A DNA stretch of 64,000 nt from Chitinophagaceae bacterium (GTDB lineage: Bacteria; Bacteroidota; Bacteroidia; Chitinophagales; Chitinophagaceae), in NCBI GenBank assembly GCA_017307755.1, contig JAFKGQ010000012.1:591760-655759 (forward strand). The letters are read 5' to 3'. The notes beneath the pieces are model-generated. The model did not search any database. It was not told where the DNA came from and was given only the letters and a program-made list of their open reading frames with translations. The translations under genes and the position numbers were made by a program. Shown piece after piece: positions 1-8,589 of the stretch; position 1 is the stretch's first letter; each line of letters starts with the position of its first letter.

Positions 1-248
1 GCCAGCTTTCATTGCGACGTAGAAAACCTGGTCGTAGAACTGCCCTATCTGTACTGCCCGTTTTCTTTCCAACTGGAAGTTCCCCGGGTATTCCGGGATC
101 ATCAGACAAGACCAGCTCCTCAATTTTACTCTCCCGATCATTTCATTTTTGGTCTGCGCGGTCCTCCGGCTGTTGTTTAATCTTCTGTCAATTCTCCAGA
201 TAATGTGTCACCGGTGATGTATGTCCCGGTGTCTGTTGTCTTTCATTA
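1..248. other. Left edge, no assignable gene
   Basis: No convincing gene is seen before the TonB receptor. On the minus strand one frame from about position 150 to the edge reads like low-complexity charged protein (Glu/Lys/Arg/Pro) but has no ATG and is preceded by two stops. It could be the start of a gene outside the window or a decayed gene. The short plus-strand frame here has no recognisable features. Confidence 0.3.
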
Positions 249-278
249 TTGTCTTACATCAGCCAAAGGAATCAATTT

Positions 279-2765
279 ATGCGTCAGATCAAATTCTTTT
301 CGATCTTTTGTTTTTTATATTTTATTTTTTTCCCGGGTATTCATTTATCTGCTGCTGCTCGTGATACCCCTGCCGGGGGATCTCTGTCCGGGAGGGTGAC
401 GGAGAAGGACAAGGGGGTGGGTGTTCCGGGCGCATCCGTTTATATTGCGGATCTCAAGCTGGGGGTTATCTCGGATAGCGCCGGGTATTACAAGTTCAAT
501 AGCCTGCCTTCCGGCTCTTACCTTGTGGAAGTACGTTCCATCGGGCTCAAGGCTGTCACCCTGACCGTCTCTATCAGCGGTCCGGTAACTCGGGATTTTG
601 TCCTTACAGATCAATATGTAGAGGAAAGTCCGGTAGTGGTCACGGGGCTGTCCAAGGCCACGCAGATCAAGAGAAGTCCCGTGCCTATTGTGGCTGTCGA
701 TCATCAATATATCGCCACCAACCTCAGCACCAATATCATCGATGCTATTGCCAAAGTACCTGGCGTAAGCGCGCTTACCACCGGACCCAACGTGTCAAAG
801 CCCTTTATAAGGGGGCTGGGATACAACAGGATCCTTTCTCTTTACGATGGGGTTCGGCAGGAAGGTCAGCAGTGGGGTGATGAGCATGGCATTGAGGTGG
901 ACCAGTATGGGGTGGATAGGATAGAAGTCATCAAAGGGCCGGCCAGCCTCACCTATGGCTCGGATGCGCTGGCAGGAGTAGTGAACCTGATACCTACGCC
1001 GGCTGCGCCGGAGGGCAGGATCGTTGGCAATGTACAGGCGGAGTATCAGACGAACAATGGACTTTTTGGAGGTTCGGCAATGCTCGGCGCCACAAAGAAC
1101 GGGTTCGAATGGATGGGGAGAATCTCTCATAAACAGGCCACGAATTATCAAAATAAGGTCGATGGACGTGTTTTCAATACAGCCTTCAACGAGACGGATG
1201 CCAACCTGTCCCTGGGTCTGCACCGCGGGTGGGGTTATTCCCATCTGAGCCTTTCCCTTTTTGATGATCTGCAGGAGATCCCGGATGGCGGCAGGGATTC
1301 TGCTACCGGGAAATTCACCCAAACGATCACTGAAGCGGGCGATGTTCGTATTGTATCCGACGCAGACCTGAAGTCTTACAGCATGACCCCGCTGCATCAG
1401 CATGTGCAGCATTACAGGGCGTACCTGACAAACAATTTCATACTGGGCAATAGCCGCCTGGCTGTTAATCTTGGTTTTCAAAGAAGCGTGCGCCGGGAAT
1501 TCAGCCACCCGGAAGTACCTTATCAGAAAGTGGCAGGGCTGTACCTGCAGCTCAATACCTACTCGTATGATGTAAAATATTATCTGCCCGAATTTGACGG
1601 CTGGAACCTTGCCCTGGGGGTCAACGGCATGTATCAGGATAATAATGTGGCAAAGGGCACCGAGTTTGTAATCCCTTCTTATCACCAATTTGATGTCGGT
1701 CCTTTTGCGCTGCTGAAAAAGACTTTTGGCAAACTGGATATCTCCGGGGGGGCAAGGTTTGACAGCCGCAGCTTTAAGAACTTCCAACTATATACCAAGC
1801 CGAACCCTGTCACAGGATTCGAAATGCCTGTATATGGTGCGGATACCGCCGGAGGGAATTTTCATTTTGGCGATTATAGCCATACTTTCTCGGGTTTTAC
1901 GGGCAGCATTGGCGCTACGTATAATTTCACAGAACAATTTTCTCTCAAAGCAAACATCTCCCGTGGGTTCCGTGCCCCGAATATCGCCGAGATCGCGGCC
2001 AATGGCGTGCATCCCGGAACGGGCATCTACCAGATAGGCAGCGGGGATTTCAAGCCTGAGTTCAGCTTCCAGCAGGATCTTGGGATAGAATATACTTCCC
2101 GTCATATTGTAGCGACACTGAGCGTATTCAACAATGAGATATCTAATTACATATACAATCAGCGGCTGAAAGGCGTCGATGGAGGGGACTCACTGAGCGC
2201 GGGTGTCCCTACCTACAAATTTCAGCAGGGTAAGGCTCAATTATATGGCGGCGAGTTCAGTCTGGACATACATCCCGTAAAGGCCTTGCATTTTGAGAAT
2301 TCCATTTCGGCTGTATATGCGTTGAATAAAGGTATTGATCCAAAATTGAGAACGAATGACAACAAGTACCTACCCTTTATACCACCCGTACACGGTATAT
2401 CCGAGCTGCGTCTGGATTGGGGGGTTCGGAGCCATCACATCGTCAATGGGTTTGCGAAAGTGCAGGTGGCCTGGTATGCCAGTCAGAACAGGGCTTATCT
2501 TGCTGATAATACGGAGTCGGCTACACCCGGATATGCATTGATCAATGCCGGTGTAGGTGCAGGGGTCACCAATAGTAAGGGGAAGACTATTTTCAACCTG
2601 TACATTATGGGGAACAATTTGTTTGACGTAGCATACTTCGATCACATGAGCCGGCTGAAATATTTTCTGTACTCTTCGTCGGATACCAACCCAGCTCATG
2701 GCATTCATAATATGGGGAGAAATATCGCTTTTAAGATCGATTTCCCTTTGGATTTCGGACTGTAG
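279..2765 (+). CDS. TonB-dependent outer-membrane receptor
   Basis: An outer-membrane active transporter for a large or scarce ligand such as a metal complex or siderophore; the substrate cannot be read. The 828-residue protein starts with a signal peptide (about residues 1-26), then a carboxypeptidase-like regulatory domain (about 33-115, containing GRVTEKDKGVGVPGASV), a plug domain (about 120-245, with IRGLGYNRILSLYDGVRQEG and IEVIKGPASLTYGSDALAGV) and a C-terminal 22-strand barrel including SRGFRAPNIAEIAANGVHPG. The ATG at 279 is chosen because it begins the signal peptide; an in-frame upstream ATG at 249 would add ten residues ahead of it. It converges on a small HMA-domain protein across a shared terminator. 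The HMA neighbour hints at copper or another soft metal, but that is inference only. Confidence 0.93.
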   Translation: MRQIKFFSIFCFLYFIFFPGIHLSAAARDTPAGGSLSGRVTEKDKGVGVPGASVYIADLKLGVISDSAGYYKFNSLPSGSYLVEVRSIGLKAVTLTVSISGPVTRDFVLTDQYVEESPVVVTGLSKATQIKRSPVPIVAVDHQYIATNLSTNIIDAIAKVPGVSALTTGPNVSKPFIRGLGYNRILSLYDGVRQEGQQWGDEHGIEVDQYGVDRIEVIKGPASLTYGSDALAGVVNLIPTPAAPEGRIVGNVQAEYQTNNGLFGGSAMLGATKNGFEWMGRISHKQATNYQNKVDGRVFNTAFNETDANLSLGLHRGWGYSHLSLSLFDDLQEIPDGGRDSATGKFTQTITEAGDVRIVSDADLKSYSMTPLHQHVQHYRAYLTNNFILGNSRLAVNLGFQRSVRREFSHPEVPYQKVAGLYLQLNTYSYDVKYYLPEFDGWNLALGVNGMYQDNNVAKGTEFVIPSYHQFDVGPFALLKKTFGKLDISGGARFDSRSFKNFQLYTKPNPVTGFEMPVYGADTAGGNFHFGDYSHTFSGFTGSIGATYNFTEQFSLKANISRGFRAPNIAEIAANGVHPGTGIYQIGSGDFKPEFSFQQDLGIEYTSRHIVATLSVFNNEISNYIYNQRLKGVDGGDSLSAGVPTYKFQQGKAQLYGGEFSLDIHPVKALHFENSISAVYALNKGIDPKLRTNDNKYLPFIPPVHGISELRLDWGVRSHHIVNGFAKVQVAWYASQNRAYLADNTESATPGYALINAGVGAGVTNSKGKTIFNLYIMGNNLFDVAYFDHMSRLKYFLYSSSDTNPAHGIHNMGRNIAFKIDFPLDFGL

Positions 2766-2769
2766 ACAA

Positions 2770-2804
2770 AAAAGCCCGGGGTTGATCCTCCGGGCTTTTT
2801 TTTT
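2770..2804. terminator. Bidirectional rho-independent terminator
   Basis: A GC-rich stem (AAGCCCGG paired with CCGGGCTT) is flanked by A residues on the left and a run of T on the right. It sits between the convergent TonB receptor and HMA-domain genes and can serve both strands. Confidence 0.85.
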
Positions 2805-3168
2805 AATTCTTTTTCTCACCGCCACCCCCGTCTTCGGGTTTTTTACAGCAGGTGGGGAGCCTTTTGTATGCGTCGGGCTCTGCGGTAACATCGTCTGCAT
2901 CATATCCTACATTGGCGATAAGGGCCTTGATATTCTCGGGGTTGGTGCGATCGGAGAGATAGGTGACGGTAGTGGTCTTCTTTTTGAAGTCTACGTTTAC
3001 CTTTTGGATGCCTTCTTCGTGGCTCATGTAATTCTCGATCCTTTTTTTACAGGATTCGCATTGTACCGTAGGGGTCTTGATCACTACGGTCTTGACGGCC
3101 TTTTGCTGTGCGAAGGAGACAGTGACAAATCCTACCAGCAGGAAGGCAAGAAATTTGATTTTCTTCAT
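2803..3168 (-). CDS. Exported HMA-domain metal-binding protein
   Basis: A small 121-residue protein with an N-terminal signal peptide (MKKIKFLAFLLVGFVTVSFA) and one heavy-metal-associated domain with the metal site QCESCKK (CxxC). Such domains carry Cu(I) or related soft metals. The tail is rich in Cys, Gly and Lys, with a second CC pair near the end. The ATG at 3168 is chosen because it starts the signal peptide; the longer frame would overlap pyrE. It may bind metal in the periplasm or on the outer membrane. Pairing with the convergent TonB receptor is suggestive but not proof of joint function. Confidence 0.8.
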   Translation of the reverse strand: MKKIKFLAFLLVGFVTVSFAQQKAVKTVVIKTPTVQCESCKKRIENYMSHEEGIQKVNVDFKKKTTTVTYLSDRTNPENIKALIANVGYDADDVTAEPDAYKRLPTCCKKPEDGGGGEKKN

Positions 3169-3205
3169 ATATAAAGCGATTTTAGGTACTTCTAAAGATA
3201 CTAAA

Positions 3206-3859
3206 TTAATAGACACCTTTCCAATTTGCTGGGTCTTCGCGCCATTTTAACAAAATAGCTTCTTCTTCCGGGCCGACCAGGTTTTTTTCGATGGCCAGTT
3301 TGATCAGGGTAGGGTAGTTCGACAGGGATATATAGGGGACTCCTGCTTTTTCGAAGGCCAGACGGGCAGCCTCGAAACCATAATTAAAAATGGATACCAG
3401 TCCAAGTACTTCCAGACCGGCCTGCCGGAGGATCTCTACTACCTGCAGGCTGCTTTTGCCCGTGGAGATGAGGTCCTCGATGACTACCACAGGCTGTCCT
3501 TGTTCATAGTACCCTTCTATCTGCTGGCCCAGGCCGTGTTCTTTTGGTTTGCTGCGTACGTAGATATACGGCAGCTTCAACTGGTCGGCCGCCATCGCCC
3601 CCCAGGCAATACCTGCTGTTGCTACGCCTGCCAGCATGGCTGCTGCCGGAAATTGGGAGAACAGCACATTGCACATTTCCGACTTGACAAAATCCCGGAT
3701 ATAGGGAAAGGACAGGACCTTTCTGTTATCGCAATAGATGGGGCTTTTCCAGCCGGACGCCCAGGTAAAAGGTTCTTTTACATTGAGGCGTATTGCCTGT
3801 ACCTGCAGTAGTTTTTCGGCGACTGCCTTTTCGTTGGTAGTGATGATTTGTTCGGCCAT
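3206..3859 (-). CDS. pyrE: Orotate phosphoribosyltransferase
   Basis: Transfers phosphoribose from PRPP to orotate, giving orotidine 5'-monophosphate in de novo pyrimidine synthesis. The 217-residue protein has the family signatures: SGWKSPIYCDNRK near the N-terminus, GVATAGIAWGAMAAD, RSKPKEHG, and the PRPP-binding loop VVVIEDLISTGKSS. The ATG at 3859 gives the normal family length; upstream in-frame sequence overlaps the divergent Nudix gene and is not coding. It is separated from the pyrR-pyrB operon by the Nudix gene. Confidence 0.95.
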   Translation of the reverse strand: MAEQIITTNEKAVAEKLLQVQAIRLNVKEPFTWASGWKSPIYCDNRKVLSFPYIRDFVKSEMCNVLFSQFPAAAMLAGVATAGIAWGAMAADQLKLPYIYVRSKPKEHGLGQQIEGYYEQGQPVVVIEDLISTGKSSLQVVEILRQAGLEVLGLVSIFNYGFEAARLAFEKAGVPYISLSNYPTLIKLAIEKNLVGPEEEAILLKWREDPANWKGVY

Positions 3860-3916
3860 GGTGCGAAAGTAAATAAAAATTAGCTCGTATCTTACATTCA
3901 ATTGCCCCCGTTGATT

Positions 3917-4543
3917 ATGTATTACAAGATCTACTTTTCCGACAAGCCTTTGTTCCTCTGCGATCACTCCAATGCAGAGATCCATCACTATGCCCGTCAT
4001 GACGACGCCGTGTTTATCGACGAGTTCTCCCCGCCCGCCGTCAATTCCATGATCCACGAGATGCGGCAGGAGAAAGTACATGCGGGTATATTTGTACACA
4101 GCCCGTTGGAGGAGCTAAGGAAGGCCTTCTGGAAGAAATTCATCTTGATCCGGGCGGGCGGCGGACTGGTGCAAAATGAAAAAGGGGAGGTCCTTTTTAT
4201 ATTCCGGCGGGGGAAATGGGACCTGCCCAAGGGGAAGCTGGATGAGGGGGAGACACTGGAGGAGTGTGCGGTCAGGGAAGTGCGTGAGGAGACGGGATTA
4301 AAGGACGTACGGCTGGACGGCCCGCTGCTGGTGACCTGGCATACTTACGATGACAGCGGCAAACATATCCTCAAGGAGACGCATTGGTTCAGAATGAAAA
4401 CCAAGAGCGACGAATCCCTCCTGCCACAGCAGGAAGAACAGATCACTGAACTGAGGTGGGTGGAAAAGAAAGACATCGATCCTCTGCTTGCCAATACATT
4501 CCCCTCTATCGTGGATGTCATCAAGGCTGGCGTTGCAAAATAG
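3917..4543 (+). CDS. Nudix hydrolase
   Basis: A 208-residue Nudix protein that should hydrolyse a nucleoside-diphosphate-linked substrate. The full Nudix box is present (GKLDEGETLEECAVREVREE followed by TGL), preceded by RRGKWDLPKG. About 90 N-terminal residues before the Nudix domain form an extra domain of unknown role. The ATG at 3917 is preferred over a TTG five codons upstream. It is transcribed divergently from pyrE, and its 3' end overlaps the convergent thioesterase gene by 23 nt. The substrate is not predictable. Confidence 0.9.
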   Translation: MYYKIYFSDKPLFLCDHSNAEIHHYARHDDAVFIDEFSPPAVNSMIHEMRQEKVHAGIFVHSPLEELRKAFWKKFILIRAGGGLVQNEKGEVLFIFRRGKWDLPKGKLDEGETLEECAVREVREETGLKDVRLDGPLLVTWHTYDDSGKHILKETHWFRMKTKSDESLLPQQEEQITELRWVEKKDIDPLLANTFPSIVDVIKAGVAK

Positions 4544-4952
4544 CTACGGTCAATCGGCTTACGCATACGAGCTTTTCTTTTTCATCATAGATACGGATAT
4601 CCCAAACATGGGTAGTCCTGCCCAGGTGCAGAGGCGTCGTTGTTCCATATACATAGCCATCCCTTGCGCTGCGGATATGGTTGGCATTTATCTCCAGTCC
4701 TACACAATAGAATCGTTGCTGGTCGATGACAAAGGCGGAGGCGACACTGCCCAATGTCTCTGCCAGTGTTGCCGAAGCGCCACCGTGCAGCAGCCCGTAT
4801 GGCTGGCGGGTGCGGTTATCCACGGGCATGCGGGCTTTCATGAAATTTTCACCTATCTCTGTGAACTCGATACCCAAATATTCACCCATTGTGTCCCTGG
4901 CGATCAGTTGCAACTGTGGGACTGTGATGGTGGGGTCAAACCAGATGGCCAT
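4521..4952 (-). CDS. Hotdog-fold thioesterase (PaaI/YdiI type)
   Basis: A 143-residue hotdog-fold acyl-CoA thioesterase. The diagnostic region is RQPYGLLHGGASATLAET, in which HGG and the following acidic residue build the active site, with a later HLGRTTHVWDIRI strand. The ATG at 4952 matches the family length and lies 10 nt after the coaD stop, so the gene is the last of the pyrR-pyrB-coaD operon. Candidate substrates include aromatic acyl-CoA or DHNA-CoA; the sequence does not distinguish them. Confidence 0.87.
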   Translation of the reverse strand: MAIWFDPTITVPQLQLIARDTMGEYLGIEFTEIGENFMKARMPVDNRTRQPYGLLHGGASATLAETLGSVASAFVIDQQRFYCVGLEINANHIRSARDGYVYGTTTPLHLGRTTHVWDIRIYDEKEKLVCVSRLTVAILQRQP

Positions 4953-4962
4953 ATAGGATTGC

Positions 4963-5445
4963 TTAAGCGTTTTGCGGATGGTTGAGGGAATGGGCGACCA
5001 CTTCCGGCAGGAATTGCAGGGCATCGCCTCCATTCTTTAATACATCCCTTACCAGGGTGGAGGCTACGGATGTGTATTGGGGCAGACAGGTGAGAAAGAC
5101 GGTTTCGATGTTGTGGTCCAGACTGCGGTTCATATCGGCGATAGCCTTTTCGTATTCGAAGTCGTTGACGTAGCGGATGCCTCTCAGGATAAAATGAGCG
5201 CCCACTTCCTGACAGGCCCGGACGGTCAGCCCTTCATAGACAACGGCGTCTACCTTGGGGTTGTCTTTAAAGATCTGTTTGATCCAGGTGAGCCTTTGCT
5301 CTTCGGAGAACATCGGTACCTTATTCGCGTTGCGCCCGATGCCGATGTACAATTTATCGAAAAGGGGCAGGCTGCGGTTGATAATATCCAGGTGCCCGAT
5401 GGTGATAGGATCGAAGGTACCTGGAAAAAGGGCGATGCGTTGCAT
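4963..5445 (-). CDS. coaD: Phosphopantetheine adenylyltransferase
   Basis: Adds AMP from ATP to 4'-phosphopantetheine, the penultimate step of coenzyme A synthesis. The 160-residue protein has the nucleotidyltransferase motif FPGTFDPITIGHLD at the very N-terminus, RGIRYVNDFEYE, and the C-terminal TSVASTLVRD. The ATG at 5445 is fixed by this N-terminal motif. It lies 16 nt downstream of pyrB on the same strand, in an apparent operon. Confidence 0.96.
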   Translation of the reverse strand: MQRIALFPGTFDPITIGHLDIINRSLPLFDKLYIGIGRNANKVPMFSEEQRLTWIKQIFKDNPKVDAVVYEGLTVRACQEVGAHFILRGIRYVNDFEYEKAIADMNRSLDHNIETVFLTCLPQYTSVASTLVRDVLKNGGDALQFLPEVVAHSLNHPQNA

Positions 5446-5461
5446 AAATATGGCGTTGATG

Positions 5462-6403
5462 TTAGTTCTTTTCTGCCGCCGATCCGCCTCCCGCCAGCAG
5501 ATAGAGCACAGCCATACGTACGGCCACACCGTTCTCCACTTGCTGCAGGATAATGGACTGCTTGCTGTCTGCCGCGTCACTGTCCAGTTCCACGCCCCGG
5601 TTAATCGGTCCCGGGTGCATGATGACAATCTTCTTATCCAGGCTATCCAGCAGACTTTTGTTCACTCCGTAGGCCAGGCTGTATTCCCGGAGGGAGGAGA
5701 ACAGCGGCTGGTTTTGCCTTTCCAGCTGGATACGTAACACGTTGGCCACATCGCACCATTCCAGCGCTTTTTTCAGATTGTATTCCACGCGTACGTCAAA
5801 AGCCTCGCGGATATATACGGGTATGAGGGTTGGAGGGCCTGCCAGCATCACTTCGGCGCCCATTTTTTTCAGGAGGTAGATATTGCTCAGCGCTACCCGG
5901 GAATGCATGATATCCCCGATGATGGCAACTTTTTTCCCTGCCAGGCCGCCAAGTTTTTCCCTGATGGAAAATGCATCCAGCAGGGCCTGGGTCGGATGCT
6001 CGTTGATCCCGTCCCCTGCGTTGACGATGGCTGCCGGGATATGTTTGGCCAGGAAATGCGGGGCTCCACTGGCGCTATGCCGCATCACTACCATGTCCAC
6101 TTTCATGGAGAGGATATTGTTTACCGTGTCCAGCAGCGTCTCGCCCTTGGCGGCGGAACTACCTGATGCCGTGAAATTGATGGTATCGGCGGACAGTCGT
6201 TTTTCCGCCAGCTCGAAGGATATGCGTGTCCTTGTCGAGTTCTCATAGAAGAGATTGACGATCGTCACGTCCCGCAGGGTGGGGACCTTTTTTATCGGAC
6301 GTTGCAAGACTTCTTTGAATTGGGTAGCCGTATCTAAAATGAGCTGTATATCACCCTGTTGGAGATCTCTAATGCCAAGAAGATGTTTGGTACTTAGTTG
6401 CAT
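5462..6403 (-). CDS. pyrB: Aspartate carbamoyltransferase catalytic chain
   Basis: Joins carbamoyl phosphate and aspartate to form carbamoyl aspartate, the committed step of pyrimidine synthesis. The 313-residue chain has the carbamoyl-phosphate signature FYENSTRTRISFE, the HPTQALLDAF motif and the C-terminal HPGPINRGVELDSD segment typical of ATCases. No pyrI regulatory chain is seen nearby. It follows pyrR by 26 nt, as in the PyrR-linked arrangement of many bacteria. Confidence 0.96.
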   Translation of the reverse strand: MQLSTKHLLGIRDLQQGDIQLILDTATQFKEVLQRPIKKVPTLRDVTIVNLFYENSTRTRISFELAEKRLSADTINFTASGSSAAKGETLLDTVNNILSMKVDMVVMRHSASGAPHFLAKHIPAAIVNAGDGINEHPTQALLDAFSIREKLGGLAGKKVAIIGDIMHSRVALSNIYLLKKMGAEVMLAGPPTLIPVYIREAFDVRVEYNLKKALEWCDVANVLRIQLERQNQPLFSSLREYSLAYGVNKSLLDSLDKKIVIMHPGPINRGVELDSDAADSKQSIILQQVENGVAVRMAVLYLLAGGGSAAEKN

Positions 6404-6429
6404 TAGGAGGCGAAATTAAGGTAAAATAA

Positions 6430-6951
6430 TCACAATAAAACCACTTCCTCTTTTCCGTCATTTTCCTTCCAGAATACTTTGACCTTTTGCGTGATGATGG
6501 AGTCGATGGTTTTTCCCGTATAATCAGCCTGTATAGGTAATTGGCGGCTAAAGCGGCGGTCGATGAGCACGCAGAGCTCGACTTTCCCAGGTCTGCCAAA
6601 ATCCAGCAAAGCATCCAATGCAGCCCGGATAGTGCGTCCTGTGTACAAGACATCGTCGATGAGAATGACATTTTTATCTTCGATGGAAAAGGGGATATCG
6701 GTCTGGTTCAGTTCGTGCAGGCCTTTGCGTACATCATCCCTGTAAAAAGTGATGTCCAGCTTGCCGTAATGAATGGTCCCGGCGGGTACATGTGTCTTTA
6801 GCTGCTGGACAATACGGTTGGAAAAATAGATGCCGCGGGGTTGAATGCCGATGAGCACGGTATTTTCAAGGTCGAGATGATTTTCCAGCACCTGGTGGCT
6901 CAAACGTTGTATGGTGATGGCCAGCTGCTGTTCGTTCAGGATCGTCTTCAT
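6430..6951 (-). CDS. pyrR: PyrR uracil phosphoribosyltransferase / regulator
   Basis: A 173-residue PyrR-family protein with the PRPP motif VILIDDVLYTGRTIRAALDA, GIQPRGIYFSNRI near the N-terminus and DITFYRDD. In Firmicutes PyrR binds pyr mRNA and also makes UMP from uracil. Its place as first gene before pyrB fits a pyrimidine-related role. I see no PyrR attenuator hairpin set in the short space upstream (6952-7039), so RNA-based regulation here is unproven and the enzyme activity may be the main role. Confidence 0.93.
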   Translation of the reverse strand: MKTILNEQQLAITIQRLSHQVLENHLDLENTVLIGIQPRGIYFSNRIVQQLKTHVPAGTIHYGKLDITFYRDDVRKGLHELNQTDIPFSIEDKNVILIDDVLYTGRTIRAALDALLDFGRPGKVELCVLIDRRFSRQLPIQADYTGKTIDSIITQKVKVFWKENDGKEEVVLL

Positions 6952-6965
6952 TTTATAAAAATAGG

Positions 6966-6998
6966 CAAAAAAGAAGAGACCAGCGTAGCTGGCCTCTC
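6966..6998 (-). terminator. Rho-independent terminator
   Basis: On the minus strand a 10-bp stem with one G-U pair and a 3-nt loop (plus-strand AGAGACCAGC and GCTGGCCTCT) is followed by a T-rich run. It ends the transcript of the barrel gene at 7040-7609 and insulates pyrR. Confidence 0.8.
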
Positions 6999-7039
6999 TT
7001 TACAAACTATACAAACATTCTTCAAAACACTAAAACAAA

Positions 7040-7609
7040 CTATTTTTTGCTGCCTTCGCCGAACAGGTAGAATACACCCACCTGGAAAACACCGTTCTTG
7101 CTGCTGCCTCCGTCCTTAATAACGTTTGTCAGACCCAGGTTGTAACGAACATCGACACCCAGGTTGATGTCGGGGATCACGTAGCCGGCGCCGAAAGCCC
7201 ATGCGATATCGGTGGATTTCAGCGAGCTCTTGATGTCTGTGTCGCTTCCACCATCGACCTTTTGTTTTGCACTCAGCAGGATGCCAAGCTGGGGACCTGT
7301 CTCGAAGAAAACGCCTACGGGCAGCGTATACTTTGCCAACACGGGGATGTTGACATAACCTAAAGTGATCTTACCACCATCAAACTTGGCGCCTTGTCCT
7401 GAGTACACGACTTCAGGCTGCAGGCTCAAGGCGTCCACCAGAGGGATCTTTACCAGGGCGCCTCCATTGAAGCTGACCAGGGTCTTACTTCCCGGGGTGT
7501 TGCTGACATTGGCAAAGTTAGCTCCGGCCTTAATCCCAAATTGGATCTGAGCCTTCGCACCAAAAACAGTTGCAGTGAAAACAGTCAATACTAACGCGAG
7601 TTTTTTCAT
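7040..7609 (-). CDS. PorT-like outer-membrane beta-barrel protein (copy 1)
   Basis: A 189-residue exported protein with a clear signal peptide (MKKLALVLTVFTATVFGAKA, cleavage before Q) and a small outer-membrane barrel of the PorT/OMP_b-brl type. It has alternating strands such as FGIKAGANFANVS, LQPEVVYSGQGAKF and a C-terminal strand ending near FQVGVFYLFGEG. It is a close paralogue of the next gene, with the same length and most motifs. The function is unknown. It has its own downstream terminator and a 370-nt upstream gap. Confidence 0.85.
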   Translation of the reverse strand: MKKLALVLTVFTATVFGAKAQIQFGIKAGANFANVSNTPGSKTLVSFNGGALVKIPLVDALSLQPEVVYSGQGAKFDGGKITLGYVNIPVLAKYTLPVGVFFETGPQLGILLSAKQKVDGGSDTDIKSSLKSTDIAWAFGAGYVIPDINLGVDVRYNLGLTNVIKDGGSSKNGVFQVGVFYLFGEGSKK

Positions 7610-7823
7610 AATTAGAGAATTTAGGTATTTGGTTTAAAACTTGCCGCAAATCTAATCGCTTGATTTGTAATGCGCAATACCACGAAAAGAGTATTTTTTT
7701 ATTGTGCGATACTAAAAATATACGGAAAAGATTGTAATATAAGATGATTATCAGATCAATATGTATAACAACATAGTTGATATATAATGTAATAAAATAT
7801 AGAAAAAAATACGAAATAGGACT

Positions 7824-7855
7824 AAAAAAATTGCCGGAAATTGATTTCCGGCAAT
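7824..7855 (-). terminator. Rho-independent terminator
   Basis: A near-perfect inverted repeat (ATTGCCGGAAA and TTTCCGGCAAT) is followed on the minus strand by seven T residues. It lies about 125 nt after the stop of the 7982-8551 barrel gene and is its likely terminator. The rest of 7610-7981 holds no convincing gene. Confidence 0.8.
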
Positions 7856-7981
7856 GGGAAGGGCAATTTTGTCTGCGTATTTACTCCCTAAAGGGATGCG
7901 TATTTGTCCTTGGGGTACTTGCGAAATTATTCGTTGGCGATATAGGTAGATACCCTCCCAAAAGTTGGGAATTATCACCAC

Positions 7982-8551
7982 CTATTTTTTGTTGCCTTCG
8001 CTAAACAGGTAGAACACGCCCACCTGGAAGACGGAGTTCTTGCTGGTACCGCCGTACTTGCCAAGGTTGGAAATGCCGAGGTTATAGCGCACATTGAACC
8101 CGAAATTGACGTTGGGGATCAGGTAGCCGGCGCCGAAAGCCCAGGCGAAATCAGTGGATTTAAAATAGCTTTTTAAGTCCTGGGTACTTCCCGAGTCGGG
8201 CATCGCTTTTGCGCTGAGCAGGATGCCGAGCTGGGGACCAGTCTGAAAGAATACGCCCACAGGCAGGGTGTAAGTCAACAGCACGGGGATATTGATGTAG
8301 TCCAGCGCGAGCTTACCGTCATCGGCTTTGATACCCTGCCGGGAGTATACGGCCTCGGGCTGAAGGCTCAGGGCATCCGCCAGGGGGATCTTTACCAGGG
8401 CGCCGCCGTTGAAATTTACCATCGTTTTACCACCGGAGCTGTTGGTGACGTTGGCGAAGTTTGCGCCCCCTTTCAGGCCAAACTGGACCTGGGCGTTTAC
8501 ACAGAATACAGATGTGGTGAAAATAGTCAATACTGACGCGAGTTTTTTCAT
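7982..8551 (-). CDS. PorT-like outer-membrane beta-barrel protein (copy 2)
   Basis: A 189-residue paralogue of the 7040-7609 protein with a signal peptide (MKKLASVLTIFTTSVFCVNA) and the same barrel pattern: FGLKGGANFANVTN, GGALVKIPLADALSLQPE, PVGVFFQTGPQLGILLSAK, GVFYLFSEGNKK. The two genes are a tandem duplication that has diverged in the surface-loop segments. Each copy has its own terminator, so they are separate transcription units that could be expressed under different conditions. Confidence 0.85.
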   Translation of the reverse strand: MKKLASVLTIFTTSVFCVNAQVQFGLKGGANFANVTNSSGGKTMVNFNGGALVKIPLADALSLQPEAVYSRQGIKADDGKLALDYINIPVLLTYTLPVGVFFQTGPQLGILLSAKAMPDSGSTQDLKSYFKSTDFAWAFGAGYLIPNVNFGFNVRYNLGISNLGKYGGTSKNSVFQVGVFYLFSEGNKK

Positions 8552-8589
8552 AATGGTGAGTTTAGGTGTTAGTTATAAAAGAGTATCTC

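Noticed and set aside
795..1787. 330-codon open frame on the minus strand inside the TonB receptor
   Set aside because: The plus-strand frame has full TonB-receptor domains; the antisense frame has no recognisable motif and is a codon-bias shadow.
6952..7039. PyrR-type attenuator before pyrR
   Set aside because: Only the terminator of the next gene is seen; no anti-antiterminator set or PyrR binding loop.
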